Below are positions 35,074 to 44,810 of a DNA stretch of 64,000 bases, piece by piece. Each line of letters begins with the position of its first letter. Position 1 is the stretch's first letter. The notes below the pieces were generated by a model, which saw only the letters and a list, made by a program, of their open reading frames with translations, searched no databases and was not told where the DNA came from. Both the position numbers and the translations under genes were made by a program. The stretch covers positions 62,001 through 126,000 of the forward strand of contig NZ_JBHULB010000006.1 of NCBI RefSeq assembly GCF_042684265.1. The letters are read 5' to 3'. Source of the DNA: Croceitalea marina (GTDB taxonomy: Bacteria > Bacteroidota > Bacteroidia > Flavobacteriales > Flavobacteriaceae).

Positions 35074-35955
35074 ATGAAAAATTGTATTCTTATCGGCTTA
35101 GGCCTTTTTAGTTTGACTTTTGCAATGGCACAAGAAATTATAAAACTACCCATCAAAGGAGATGAAAATGTAACTTGGGAATATCCTGAAAGAGAGTACT
35201 TTTCAGAAATATGGCAGAACCAAGTAGTTACGAATGTCTCACAACCTACTATGCAAGTCTTTCAACCCAGTCTAGAAAAAAATACGGGCACGGCGGTAAT
35301 AGTAGCGCCTGGTGGGGGGTTATTTGCGCACAGCATAAACAGCGAAGGTAATGATGTCGGTGAGTGGTTAGCAGAAAGAGGAATTACCACCTTTGTATTA
35401 AAATATAGACTTGTGCCCACAGGAAAAGATGGTGTTGCCGAAATTTCAAATTTAGCAGCTACTAACCCAAATAAAATAGGAGAAGAAGTAGCAAAGGTAT
35501 TACCGCTGTCTATCCAAGATGGATTAAATGCTATTGCTCATGTCCGTAAGAATTCTTCCGACTATGGTATTAATCCTTCTAAAATTGGTTTTATGGGTTT
35601 TTCTGCTGGTGGAGCAGTAACGATGGGTGTTGGGTATAATTATTCCAAAGAGAATAGACCAGATTTTTTAGTTCCAATTTATCCTTGGACTCGTGTAATT
35701 GAAGTCAAACAGCCTAAAACAGATGCCCCGCCAACACTTATAATTTGCGCAACAGATGACCCATTAGATTTGGCCGAAGGGTCTATTGCCCTTTATGAAT
35801 CTCTACGAAAATCGGAGAAATCTGTGGCCTTGCACATGTACTCAAAAGGAGGGCATGGATTTGGTATGAAAAAACAAGATTTACCATCTGATCAATGGAT
35901 TCAGCGTTTTTACGAATGGTCAATCGCCGAAGAAATAACAGTGCTAAAAAATTAA
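35074..35955 (+). CDS. Exported alpha/beta hydrolase (esterase/xylanase-like)
   Basis: A 293-residue protein with a cleavable signal peptide (CILIGLGLFSLTFAMAQ). The alpha/beta hydrolase fold is shown by the oxyanion segment VIVAPGGGLFAHS, the nucleophile elbow GFMGFSAGGAVTM (catalytic Ser), the Asp in CATDDPLDLAEGS and the His in SKGGHGFGM. It belongs to the group often annotated as acetyl xylan esterase or endo-1,4-beta-xylanase, which are carbohydrate or ester hydrolases. It is 6 bp downstream of the M14 gene and 3 bp upstream of the SGNH gene, so translation is closely linked. Confidence 0.88.
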   Translation: MKNCILIGLGLFSLTFAMAQEIIKLPIKGDENVTWEYPEREYFSEIWQNQVVTNVSQPTMQVFQPSLEKNTGTAVIVAPGGGLFAHSINSEGNDVGEWLAERGITTFVLKYRLVPTGKDGVAEISNLAATNPNKIGEEVAKVLPLSIQDGLNAIAHVRKNSSDYGINPSKIGFMGFSAGGAVTMGVGYNYSKENRPDFLVPIYPWTRVIEVKQPKTDAPPTLIICATDDPLDLAEGSIALYESLRKSEKSVALHMYSKGGHGFGMKKQDLPSDQWIQRFYEWSIAEEITVLKN

Positions 35956-35958
35956 TAC

Positions 35959-36603
35959 ATGCGTTTTGGCTTTCTCACGGTACTTGCACTATTCTTTTTA
36001 TGCTCCATAAATGCACAGCAAGGCTTTCAAAAAGAAGTTGATGAAATCGTTGAACGAAATGACTCTTTATGGAATTCATCTGAAAAAACTATAGTTTTCA
36101 CCGGAAGTTCTAGCATAAGACTTTGGAAAGATCTTCAGGAACGTTTTCCGGAACAACATATTCTAAATACCGGTTTTGGTGGCTCTCAAGCCTCAGATTT
36201 GTTATATCATTTACAGAATTTAGTACTGCGTTACCAACCTAAAAAGGTATTTATTTACGAAGGTGACAATGATATTTTTGCAAAAAAAAAGCCAAAAAAG
36301 GTTATTCAAACAACCCAAGCTATCATTCAGCGAATAAAGAAAGAAAATAAGAACACTAATATTATTTTAATCTCCGCAAAACCGAGTATTGCCAGATGGG
36401 GACTTAGAGGAAAATACAGACGTTTAAACCGAAAATTAGAGAAATTGACCTTATCGGACAGTAATCTATATTACGCAAACGTATGGGACATTATGCTCGA
36501 TGGCAGAAAAGTAAAGAAAGATCTTTTCGTTGATGATGGTCTACATATGAACGCCAAGGGTTATGGGTTGTGGTATGAAAAAATTAAAATTTTTATGAAA
36601 TGA
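35959..36603 (+). CDS. Exported SGNH/GDSL-family hydrolase
   Basis: A 214-residue protein with a signal peptide ending CSINAQ. The SGNH blocks are visible: IVFTGSSSIRLW with the nucleophilic Ser, NTGFGGSQASD (Gly), YEGDNDIF (Asn), and the C-terminal VDDGLHMNAKGY supplying Asp and His. This family deacylates lipids, sugars or glycans. In the operon with a GH20 hexosaminidase, deacetylation of an amino-sugar glycan is a reasonable guess but is not shown. Its stop overlaps the start of the GH20 gene by 4 bp (ATGA). Confidence 0.9.
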   Translation: MRFGFLTVLALFFLCSINAQQGFQKEVDEIVERNDSLWNSSEKTIVFTGSSSIRLWKDLQERFPEQHILNTGFGGSQASDLLYHLQNLVLRYQPKKVFIYEGDNDIFAKKKPKKVIQTTQAIIQRIKKENKNTNIILISAKPSIARWGLRGKYRRLNRKLEKLTLSDSNLYYANVWDIMLDGRKVKKDLFVDDGLHMNAKGYGLWYEKIKIFMK

Positions 36604-38204
36604 TAAAATCTGTCCTTTCTCAAAGTCTTTTACTTTTAGGCTTGATTATTGGTGTTTCTTCATGTACTGAAAAGATAGAAAAACTTATTCTTCCTGAAAC
36701 AGATTTAGCAAAAGAGGCACTTATTCCGATGCCATTAAAAGTAATTCCAACGAACTCTGCTTTTGCACTAGACCAGTTTACAGCCATCTATACATCCCCA
36801 AGAAGTGAGAGCTTAAATAAGGTTGGGGCTTTTCTCTCTGAAAAAATTAATGCTAAAACAGGCTTAAGACTTTCTGTAAATACTGTAGAAGGTGAAACTG
36901 TTGACCGAATTATTTACATAAATCAAGTTGATGGTACCGAGTTAAAGGAAAAAGAAGCCTATCAACTCTATATAACTAAGGATTCTATCATTTTAAACGC
37001 AAAAACTAACGAAGGTGCTTTTAGAGGAATACAAACTTTAAGACAATTAATCCCTGAGAAAAGCAATGATACATTAAACACGCGTTCAATATGGCCTATT
37101 CCTACAGGTAAAATTATTGATAAGCCCAATTTTGAATATCGGGGAGCAATGTTAGATGTTGCTAGACATTTTTTTAGCGTTGAGGATGTAAAAAAGTATA
37201 TTGATTTATTAGCATATTATAAAATAAACGCACTCCATTTACATTTAACTGATGACCAAGGATGGCGAATAGAAATAAAGTCTTGGCCAAAACTAACCGA
37301 GGTTGGTGGAAGTACCGAAGTTGGTGGAGAAGCTGGAGGTTTTTATACTCAAGAAGATTATAAAGAAATTATAGCCTATGCGAGCAAACACCACATGATG
37401 GTTATCCCAGAAGTTGATATGCCAGGGCATACGAATGCAGCATCCGTTTCTTATCCTTTTTTAAACGGAAATGGAAAAACTCCAAGACTTTATGAAGGCA
37501 CCCATGTAGGCTTCAGTACATTCGATACTAGAAAAGATACCGTTTATACTTTTATCGATGATGTTGTGCGAGAAATAGCAGCAATCAATCCTGATCCCTA
37601 TTTTCATATTGGAGGTGATGAAAGTGATGCTACCAAACATAAAGATTATGTCTACTTTGTTGAAAGGGTTGAAAAAATCGTAAATAAATACAATAAGAGA
37701 ATGATTGGTTGGGATGAAATTGGGCAAGCCAATTTAGATTCTAGCTCAATTTCTCAATTCTGGAGACATGAAAATTTTATTAATGAGGCCGTTAAAAATA
37801 ATATGAAGGTGATATTATCACCGGCCAAAAAAGCCTATTTAGATATGCAGTATGACCCTCTTTCTAAACATGGATTACATTGGGCTGCTTATATACCTGT
37901 GGATACTGCTTATGTATGGACTCCTGAAACGTATAGCGGAATACCTAAAGAAAATATTTTGGGTGTTGAAGCACCATTATGGTCTGAGACCATTAGTAAC
38001 ATTTCAGAATTGGAATATTTAGCTTTTCCAAGGGCCATTGGGTATTCAGAACTTAGCTGGTCTACCAAAGAAAATAGAAATTGGGACAGTTATAAAAAAA
38101 GACTGGCCAAACAAGCACAATATCTAGAACGTATGAACGTCAATTATTATCCATCCAAATTAATTGATTGGAAATCTAATGTAAACTCAAAATTGGACAA
38201 ATGA
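36600..38204 (+). CDS. Beta-N-acetylhexosaminidase, GH20, lipoprotein
   Basis: A 534-residue glycoside hydrolase family 20 enzyme with a lipobox at about residue 22 (GVSSC), so outer-membrane anchored. An N-terminal GH20b-like domain precedes the TIM barrel, which starts at FEYRGAMLDVARHFFSV and contains INALHLHLTDDQGWRIEI and the catalytic Asp-Glu pair in FHIGGDESDATKH (about residue 340). It releases terminal GlcNAc or GalNAc from glycans such as chitin oligomers, glycoproteins or peptidoglycan. Downstream, its stop overlaps the next start (4 bp). Confidence 0.95.
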   Translation: MIKSVLSQSLLLLGLIIGVSSCTEKIEKLILPETDLAKEALIPMPLKVIPTNSAFALDQFTAIYTSPRSESLNKVGAFLSEKINAKTGLRLSVNTVEGETVDRIIYINQVDGTELKEKEAYQLYITKDSIILNAKTNEGAFRGIQTLRQLIPEKSNDTLNTRSIWPIPTGKIIDKPNFEYRGAMLDVARHFFSVEDVKKYIDLLAYYKINALHLHLTDDQGWRIEIKSWPKLTEVGGSTEVGGEAGGFYTQEDYKEIIAYASKHHMMVIPEVDMPGHTNAASVSYPFLNGNGKTPRLYEGTHVGFSTFDTRKDTVYTFIDDVVREIAAINPDPYFHIGGDESDATKHKDYVYFVERVEKIVNKYNKRMIGWDEIGQANLDSSSISQFWRHENFINEAVKNNMKVILSPAKKAYLDMQYDPLSKHGLHWAAYIPVDTAYVWTPETYSGIPKENILGVEAPLWSETISNISELEYLAFPRAIGYSELSWSTKENRNWDSYKKRLAKQAQYLERMNVNYYPSKLIDWKSNVNSKLDK

Positions 38205-38770
38205 AATCAAAATTAATAACATTAACAGCTTGCCTTACCTTGTTCTTAGGCTTTTCACAGGAGAATGATTCCAATTCTGCCAATAATGCAACGGTCTACT
38301 TTGTTAGGGCCAGTGGATTAGGTGCACTTATAAACTTTACTTACTTTGACGGGGAAGAACCCATTGGGAAATTTAATGGTCCAAAATATTTAAAATACGA
38401 ATGTAGCCCGGGAGAACACTTATTTTGGGCAAAATCCGAAAACAAGTCTTTTGTTGAAGCCAATTTAAAATCTGGAGGAATCTACATTATAGATGTAGTT
38501 CCCCAAATGGGTGGTTTAAAAGCTGGTGTCAAACTAGTTCCCGTTGACAAAAACAATTATAAACTAAAAAAAATCCAAAAACTACTTTCAAAAAGAGAGT
38601 CAGAAACTTTTGATGAAACCCAGCGTACGAAAATTAAATCAGGAGAAACAGTGGCCAAGGGCATGGAAAGGTACTCCAAATTAAAAGAAAAGAACAGTGA
38701 GAAAATTGGTATTTTATCAGAAGATATGACCGTAAATAAAGAAGATTTAATCTTTATTAAGAAAAAGTAA
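38201..38770 (+). CDS. Exported DUF2846-like protein
   Basis: A 189-residue protein with a signal peptide (ITLTACLTLFLGFSQ) and a small beta domain resembling DUF2846: ATVYFVRASGLGALINF, EPIGKFNGPKYLKYECSPGEH, and GGIYIIDVVPQMGGLKAGVK. The C-terminal third is charged and helical. The family has no known function; members are small envelope proteins. It is the last gene of the operon, followed by a terminator. A role connected with the hydrolases is suggested only by position. Confidence 0.7.
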   Translation: MKSKLITLTACLTLFLGFSQENDSNSANNATVYFVRASGLGALINFTYFDGEEPIGKFNGPKYLKYECSPGEHLFWAKSENKSFVEANLKSGGIYIIDVVPQMGGLKAGVKLVPVDKNNYKLKKIQKLLSKRESETFDETQRTKIKSGETVAKGMERYSKLKEKNSEKIGILSEDMTVNKEDLIFIKKK

Positions 38771-38780
38771 AAAAGAATTA

Positions 38781-38809
38781 GGCTCTTGAAAACCAAATTT
38801 TCAAGAGCC
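38781..38809. terminator. Bidirectional terminator between convergent operons
   Basis: A 12-bp perfect stem GGCTCTTGAAAA (38781-38792) / TTTTCAAGAGCC (38798-38809), loop CCAAA. It lies between the hydrolase operon and the end of the convergent amidohydrolase gene, with T-rich DNA to its right and A-rich DNA to its left, so it can serve both. Confidence 0.75.
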
Positions 38810-38815
38810 GTATAT

Positions 38816-41800
38816 TTATTTTTTGATACCCGGTAATCCCTGAGGCTTTTTTGTTTGCCAAGAAAAAGGTTCTGCCTTTTGCTCTTTAGGCCATACCTCG
38901 TCCAACGAATCGGCATTATACACCTTTCCATTTTTAACCACATGAGAAATCGTATTGGTGTTTCTAAGATTGGTTAACGGATTCTCATTAAGAATAACGA
39001 TATCAGCGAGTTTACCTACCTCTAGGCTTCCTAAATCACCATCTAAGCCGATTGCTTCCGCACCGATTATTGTTGCTACCCGTAGTGCATCATGATTATC
39101 CATGCCCCCACTCGCAACGCTCCATAGTTCCCAATGAAAACCAAGTCCCTGTAATTGTCCATGACTACCGATACCTGCAAGTCCGTCAGCTTCAACCAGC
39201 TCCTTCATAAATTCAGCATGTTTTTTAAATACATGCTCTTCATCCATAAACCAACCTGGTCTTCTTCTAGATTTTCTAGCTAAATCGCCATAGGGCGTAA
39301 AGTATTGTATTTTTTTATCACCCCAAACATCTTCTCGGGAATAGTAATAATTTTCAGCCCAAGGACCGCCGTAAGAAACGAGCAAAGTAGGCGTAACGGC
39401 CATTTTAGACTCGGCTACGGTTTTCAACACATCATTATAAATAGGGTAAATGGGGAAAGAATGTTCATGCCCCGGATATCCATCTAACAATTGGGTCATA
39501 TTCAATTTAAAATCCAATCCACCTTCCGTGGTAGGCATCAATTTTAATTCTTTACAAGCCTCAATGACCCATTGACGCTGTTGTCTATTACCGACCAAAT
39601 ACATTTTAATTGTTTTGGTATCAAAGTAGTTACTGTATTGTTTCAATACATCTTTGGTCTGCTCTAAACTATTTAGCTTGTAAAACCAAAAACCAAGTCC
39701 AGGTCCAGTACTATAAATCCGAGGACCATCAAGTTGACCAGACTCGACCATATCCGCATAGGTCAATACATCCGTGGTTCCTGTTTGCGGGTCACGGGTC
39801 GTTGTTACACCATAGGCCAAATTTGCGGTATATGACCATACTTGATTTTTATGAATCCCCCAAGCCGGTCTCATGTGCGCATGAACATCGACAAAGCCGG
39901 GCGTTATCGTTTTGCCGATCACATCGATTTCTTTGGTTCCATCGGGCACAGAAAAACTTCCGGAAGCTCCAATCGCTTTAATTCGATTGTTTTCGATTAA
40001 AATATCTCCGTTCTCGATAACATTCTTGCCTTTCATTGTAATCAAACGAGCTCCTTTAAGTAATAAATTACCTTGAGGAATATCACGCTTAAAAGGAACT
40101 TTTATTTGTAACTCATCGGCTTCGAACTTCTTATCTTCTTTTTTCTCTTTATCGTCTTCTTTGTCCGTTTTGGTAGAGTCTGATTTTTTCTCTGTTTTCT
40201 TTAGTTCTTTCTCTTTCTTTTTGGCCGCCGTAACGCTATCTGCAAATTGCTTGCCCGCTGCCAGGTCATATCCGAAAAAGCTAGACCCTAAAGACCAGTG
40301 AACAGTTTTACTATCTGATGACCAAACAGGAAATTCGCCTCCCATCACGGTTAATTTGATCGCAGGAAAAGCAGCATTTTCTGCTTTGGCCAAAGAAATA
40401 GTTGGTGTTTTTCCGTATCTGGGAATAGTTACCTTATAGATATCATTATTAATTTTCGCCAGAACCGATTTACCATCGGGAGATATACGAATTTCTTGTG
40501 GTTGTGAAGATTGGTCATTTGGTTCTTCGTTTCCATTTTTACCTGATAGAATATCATGCCCCCCAAATGCATCATGAAAAACATCTTGCGAACCATACGT
40601 AACTATCCCTTTCAATTTTAAATGTTCTTTGATATCTGTACCGTCCCATCGCATTGAGATCAAACCTTTACCCCCTTGGTAGAGATAAACCCTATCATCT
40701 ACCTTGGTAAAATGAGGTCTTACTCTTCCCTTTGTTTTATCAATAACATTAATAGGTCCACCATCCGCATTTATCCAAACCAAATCTTCAGCTGTTCTGC
40801 CTGACAATGGACCAACTAAATCTTCAAATACTTGTGCGCTTCCACGATGAAAAGCAATTCTATCAGAGTTGTATGACCATTCAGGGTATGTATATACACC
40901 TGGCGTAGTTGTTAATTTGGTGGCTCTTGCTCTTCCATCAACATTAACTTTATAAACGTCTCCCCCACCTTGTTTCCAGGTAGTAAACACTACAAACTTA
41001 CCATCAGGGGACCATGAAGGGTGGGCCTCAATAAAATCGTTGTTTGTAAGTCTTCTTGGGGTACCATTAGGATACTCCATAACATACAATCTGTTCAAAG
41101 CTGTAAATGCCAACTTAGAACCATCTGGGGAAGGTTTGGCATTACGTATTTGAGTCGCAAAAGCTTCGGCTTCATCTGTAATAGGATATTTAAACTGTAA
41201 CAAAGGCCCCATATCCAGCTTCACATCAACCGAAAAAGGAATTTCGGTGGCAGTGTTATTTTCAATAGAAATCGAATAAATCTTTCCACCATAAGAAGCA
41301 ACTAAATTCTTACTATCTGGCGTAAAAGACATTGCTGGCAGAACACCTAATGGCGCTATTGATTCTTGCTCATCTCGCTGCACGGGATAAGCCAGCCACT
41401 TCTCACTACCCGTTTTTAGGTTACGTATTACCAAGCCGGTCTCCGCTTCAAAACGAGTACCAAAAACCAACCAATTTCCATCTGGTGATAAGGTAGGCGT
41501 AAAGGCTGAACCATACTTAGAAGTGATGGTCGCCATGTCGCTATCTTCCATATCATAAGTAGCAATTTGATATTGAGGAAGCTGCGCATTATAATTCCAT
41601 GAACCGCGACGCTGAGAGAAGTAAAGTAATTTACCATCTGAAGAGAAAGCAGGGTCTATCAACTTTATGTTTTTTGGCTCACTTACCAACTGACTACCAG
41701 AGCCTCCATCTTTATGGTAAATATGGGGTTTGATATTTCTTCTTCCTTTGACCCCGACAATATATTCGCCATCGGGAGTCCACTCGGCCGAAAAGAAGTT

Positions 41801-42214
41801 ATGTTTGCTCTCTTTGGTTATCTGTTTGTCTTCTTTTGAAGACAAGTCCATTGTCCAAATATTATCCGAGCCACTCTTATCTGATATAAAGACCAAGGAT
41901 TTCCCATTTGGACTATATCTTGGATGCACATCATACGCAATGCCTGATGTTATCTGCGTTGCTTTTCCCCCGGCTATCGGAATGGAATAAATATCACCCA
42001 TTAAATCAAAGACAATGGTTTGTCCATCAGGACTTACATCCAATGAAATCCAAGTACCTTCATCAGTGGTAAACTCAACTGTACGTTCTGGTTCTAAAGG
42101 CAGTTCTTTTGTTGCCTTTTTGGTGGAATCTTTTTCTTTTTCTTGAGCTAAAGTGCTTGTAAAATTAAAAAGCACTAAAAGCATCAGCCAGATGCTTAGA
42201 ATACGATTTTGCAT
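38816..42214 (-). CDS. Exported beta-propeller (PD40/TolB-like) amidohydrolase fusion
   Basis: An 1132-residue protein with a signal peptide (SIWLMLLVLFNFTSTLAQ). About residues 45-660 hold repeated PD40/TolB-type propeller blades, each with SPDGK or a variant (for example YSPNGKSLVFISDKSGSDNIW). A highly charged Lys/Glu/Asp linker (about 670-710) joins this to a C-terminal metal-dependent amidohydrolase, with TPGFVDVHAHMRPAWG (HxH metal ligands), TTEGGLDFK, GHEHSFPIYP and GIGSHGQLQGLGFHWEL. Proteins of this architecture occur in Bacteroidota and are usually annotated as TolB-like amidohydrolases; the substrate may be a peptide or imidazolone-like compound but is unknown. Confidence 0.88.
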   Translation of the reverse strand: MQNRILSIWLMLLVLFNFTSTLAQEKEKDSTKKATKELPLEPERTVEFTTDEGTWISLDVSPDGQTIVFDLMGDIYSIPIAGGKATQITSGIAYDVHPRYSPNGKSLVFISDKSGSDNIWTMDLSSKEDKQITKESKHNFFSAEWTPDGEYIVGVKGRRNIKPHIYHKDGGSGSQLVSEPKNIKLIDPAFSSDGKLLYFSQRRGSWNYNAQLPQYQIATYDMEDSDMATITSKYGSAFTPTLSPDGNWLVFGTRFEAETGLVIRNLKTGSEKWLAYPVQRDEQESIAPLGVLPAMSFTPDSKNLVASYGGKIYSISIENNTATEIPFSVDVKLDMGPLLQFKYPITDEAEAFATQIRNAKPSPDGSKLAFTALNRLYVMEYPNGTPRRLTNNDFIEAHPSWSPDGKFVVFTTWKQGGGDVYKVNVDGRARATKLTTTPGVYTYPEWSYNSDRIAFHRGSAQVFEDLVGPLSGRTAEDLVWINADGGPINVIDKTKGRVRPHFTKVDDRVYLYQGGKGLISMRWDGTDIKEHLKLKGIVTYGSQDVFHDAFGGHDILSGKNGNEEPNDQSSQPQEIRISPDGKSVLAKINNDIYKVTIPRYGKTPTISLAKAENAAFPAIKLTVMGGEFPVWSSDSKTVHWSLGSSFFGYDLAAGKQFADSVTAAKKKEKELKKTEKKSDSTKTDKEDDKEKKEDKKFEADELQIKVPFKRDIPQGNLLLKGARLITMKGKNVIENGDILIENNRIKAIGASGSFSVPDGTKEIDVIGKTITPGFVDVHAHMRPAWGIHKNQVWSYTANLAYGVTTTRDPQTGTTDVLTYADMVESGQLDGPRIYSTGPGLGFWFYKLNSLEQTKDVLKQYSNYFDTKTIKMYLVGNRQQRQWVIEACKELKLMPTTEGGLDFKLNMTQLLDGYPGHEHSFPIYPIYNDVLKTVAESKMAVTPTLLVSYGGPWAENYYYSREDVWGDKKIQYFTPYGDLARKSRRRPGWFMDEEHVFKKHAEFMKELVEADGLAGIGSHGQLQGLGFHWELWSVASGGMDNHDALRVATIIGAEAIGLDGDLGSLEVGKLADIVILNENPLTNLRNTNTISHVVKNGKVYNADSLDEVWPKEQKAEPFSWQTKKPQGLPGIKK

Positions 42215-42588
42215 GTTGGTAGTTTGATTAATTAGTTGTCTCGTAAGATAACTAAACTACCTGTAAATAAGAATAGATATTAACTTAGAAATAACAATAA
42301 ATGCTCACCTATTCTCCTTCAAAAGCTATACTGCACTACATAAAAAATGTTTAGACTCTTTGAGTCATAATTGTTAAGAATATTGTTCATTTACACTATT
42401 ATTTTTAATGACATTCGCATAAGCTCGGTATTTATGATAATTGGGAAGAATCTCGAAAAACGATTTATTTAATTAAGTGCTTAAAAATATGATGATTTCT
42501 ATTTTTAAACTGTAAATAAAGATTACCCCTTACCTTCTTAAATTTATTGAAAATAAAACTTGATTTTTGTTAACCAAGTCTCTTTATG
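42215..42588. other. Intergenic region between response regulator and amidohydrolase genes
   Basis: A 374-bp AT-rich gap. The flanking genes are both on the minus strand, so it should hold the amidohydrolase promoter at its left end and the end of the two-component transcript at its right. I saw no convincing hairpin with a T-run, no ORF with coding character and no RNA gene. Confidence 0.4.
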
Positions 42589-42972
42589 TTAACAAATCTT
42601 GTTCTTATGCAGCTCTAAGAGTAAGGTACTCACCTTCTCAAAATCTATGGGCTTGACCATATATTTTAAAATATTGTTAAAACTATCTGTCTTTTCCATA
42701 TCCTCTGGCCTTCCAGACGAAGTCGTTACGATTATTGGAGTATCAGGACAGATTTTTAGTCTTTCCTTTACCTCAAGAAATTCCCACCCATCCATAACCG
42801 GCATATTAAGATCTAACAGTATTAGTTCTGGACATTGATTGGCCAATAAATAGTCTATTCCTTCTTGGCCGTTAGTTACTACTAAATTGTTTGTGTAACC
42901 CATTTTAGTAAGGTTCGTAGTGGTAATGAAATTGGTTATTTCATCGTCATCAATTATTAATATTTTCAACAT
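42589..42972 (-). CDS. Single-domain response regulator (CheY/Rcp1-like)
   Basis: A 127-residue receiver domain with no output domain. The acidic pocket is IIDDDEI (residues 5-11), the phospho-acceptor Asp lies in LILLDLNMPVMDG (about residue 58), the Thr/Ser switch is in IIVTTSSG and the conserved Lys in YMVKPIDF. Single-domain regulators pass phosphate or act by protein contact. It is 11 bp downstream of a PAS histidine kinase on the same strand, which is its likely partner. Confidence 0.93.
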   Translation of the reverse strand: MLKILIIDDDEITNFITTTNLTKMGYTNNLVVTNGQEGIDYLLANQCPELILLDLNMPVMDGWEFLEVKERLKICPDTPIIVTTSSGRPEDMEKTDSFNNILKYMVKPIDFEKVSTLLLELHKNKIC

Positions 42973-42983
42973 AATATCTAAAA

Positions 42984-44078
42984 TTAAAATTGTATCGTAA
43001 ATTCAGTACCTATATTTATTTTACTCTTTACTTTAATGTTACCACCATTTTTCTTAATTATTGTATAAATAATATAAAGTCCGACCCCTAAGCCATCAAC
43101 ATGTGTATGCATACGTTTAAAGAGACCAAAAATTTTGTTTGTGGCTAAATTCTCATCAAAGCCAATCCCATTATCTTTAAAAAACAAGTGTGTTCTACCT
43201 TTTATAACTTTGGTAGATATCTTAATATTCAGTTTTCTGTTAGGATGCCTATACTTTAGCGCATTAGACATTAGGTTGAGCAGAATACTATCTATATGCG
43301 AAGGGTTGTACTCTATAAAGGGACATTTAGAAAAATCTTCTTTTATAATTGTTCTACTATTAATAATTTCCTCTGAATGAGTCAATTTTATATTTTCAAT
43401 TATCTCAGCGAACAAAATCTTTTGATGTTTCTCTCCAAAACTTGATTTAACCGCCATCACGTCATTAATACCCCTTATTTTACTGCACATAACTTCTGCC
43501 ACTTTTCCAATCCTATCAACCATTGGATAAAGCTCATCAGAAATATCATTGGTACTCAAAACAATTTTTATCAGACTTTTTAGGTTAGAAAGCGGAGCTT
43601 TTAAGTCATGAGCAACAACATAAGAAAAATCTTCTAACTCTTGATTCTGTACCTTTAAATGTTCATTTGCATTCTGCAATGATGTTTTCGCGTTTTTTAA
43701 TTCTCCTATTATGTCTGTCAAAGTAGTTACGTCTAGGGTTGATATTCCCATAAAGTCACCAATTTTAAAGGCTCTAATCATAAATTTATGTTCAATACCA
43801 TCCTTGGTGAAAAAAGAAACGGAGTCGAAACCTAGCGGTTTTCCTGTTTTAAGGACATTTTTATAAGATTCCAGCCTTTTTGTTCCTTTTAGATATGGGA
43901 ACATATCCAAAAGACTTTTACCAATAAATTGCTTTCTATTAAGACCTGATACGGTTTCCGCTGCATTGTTTACGTCTACAAAAACTAATTCACTGTTTAA
44001 AATGACTAGTGGCGAATAGGCCTTTTCAAAAAAGACGCTTTTTAAATGGTCATTAGATTCACTAATACTTAAATTCAT
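42984..44078 (-). CDS. PAS-domain sensor histidine kinase
   Basis: A 364-residue cytoplasmic kinase without transmembrane segments. The N-terminal PAS domain (about 15-125) contains VNNAAETVSGLNRKQFIGKS. A coiled-coil linker (LQNANEHLKVQNQELEDFSY) leads to the phospho-acceptor His in YVVAHDLKAPLSNLKSL (about residue 160). The ATPase domain has the N box LNLMSNALKYRHPNRK, a G1-type box KDNGIGFDENL, the F box FGLFKRMHTHVDG and the G2 box LGVGLYII. It probably senses an intracellular signal, redox state or a small ligand through PAS and phosphorylates the adjacent response regulator. Confidence 0.92.
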   Translation of the reverse strand: MNLSISESNDHLKSVFFEKAYSPLVILNSELVFVDVNNAAETVSGLNRKQFIGKSLLDMFPYLKGTKRLESYKNVLKTGKPLGFDSVSFFTKDGIEHKFMIRAFKIGDFMGISTLDVTTLTDIIGELKNAKTSLQNANEHLKVQNQELEDFSYVVAHDLKAPLSNLKSLIKIVLSTNDISDELYPMVDRIGKVAEVMCSKIRGINDVMAVKSSFGEKHQKILFAEIIENIKLTHSEEIINSRTIIKEDFSKCPFIEYNPSHIDSILLNLMSNALKYRHPNRKLNIKISTKVIKGRTHLFFKDNGIGFDENLATNKIFGLFKRMHTHVDGLGVGLYIIYTIIKKNGGNIKVKSKINIGTEFTIQF

Positions 44079-44257
44079 ATTTTATCAATTCTAAAAATCA
44101 ACTACCGAATTACAAATGACAAAACTCTTAAGATTAAATTCTAAAGCTGGTCTCATATGGATAACTGATATAAAAATGTAGTTGAAGAGCGGGTTTCTGT
44201 GGTTGAATTAATCTGATTAAAAAAATCCTTTTTATTCATAAAGTACATTGCCAAGAA

Positions 44258-44291
44258 TAAAAAAGCCTTGATATAAAAATATCAAGGCTTT
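44258..44291 (-). terminator. Rho-independent terminator of the ruvX-def-DUF5606 unit
   Basis: A 13-bp perfect stem (44262-44274 with 44279-44291), AAAA loop on the plus strand. On the minus strand the stem is followed by a T-run, so it terminates transcription leaving the DUF5606 gene. Confidence 0.85.
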
Positions 44292-44316
44292 CCTACTTTA
44301 AAACTTTTATATTTTA

Positions 44317-44754
44317 CTATTCCTCTTCCGAAATCTCTTTCGCAGATTCATTATCCGCAGTAGCTTCTGAAAAATCTTTTATACCATGGTCATTGAGAAT
44401 ATTATACCATTGGATGATTTTTTTGATATCACTGGCATAAACCCTATCCTCATCATAATTGGGCAATATTTCAAAGAAATATTCCTCCAATTTAATTTTG
44501 TCCTCTTTATGACCGATAGAAGTTTTACCACCGTTCTCTTTTTCAAAGATTTTTTGAAAAACCTCTCTTAACGGTACTTCTTCCTCTAAAGTATAAATAG
44601 CAATCTCTGAAAGTACACTGACATTATTGCGCAAACTTACCGTGACCCGTTTACCATCTAAAAGTGATTCACCTACAAAGCCTGCTCTTGTTTGGGTAAG
44701 TAACTTGTATAGACCTGGTTTGCCTCCTATAGAAAGAATTTTATCTAATGCCAT
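44317..44754 (-). CDS. DUF5606 family protein
   Basis: A 145-residue conserved Bacteroidota protein beginning MALDKILSIGGKPGLYKLLT, followed by TRAGFVGESLLDGKRVTVSL and LEEEVPLREVFQKIFEKENGG. The C-terminus is acidic. The family is restricted mainly to Bacteroidota and has no assigned function. It lies just downstream of def and ruvX in an order I associate with Flavobacteria. The ATG at 44754 is preferred to a TTG nine bases upstream because it gives the family N-terminus MALDKI. Confidence 0.8.
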   Translation of the reverse strand: MALDKILSIGGKPGLYKLLTQTRAGFVGESLLDGKRVTVSLRNNVSVLSEIAIYTLEEEVPLREVFQKIFEKENGGKTSIGHKEDKIKLEEYFFEILPNYDEDRVYASDIKKIIQWYNILNDHGIKDFSEATADNESAKEISEEE

Positions 44755-44810
44755 TATTAACAAAATTTATGCGCGCAAAAATATGCTTTTAGTTGAGAAT
44801 GCAAGTTTTT

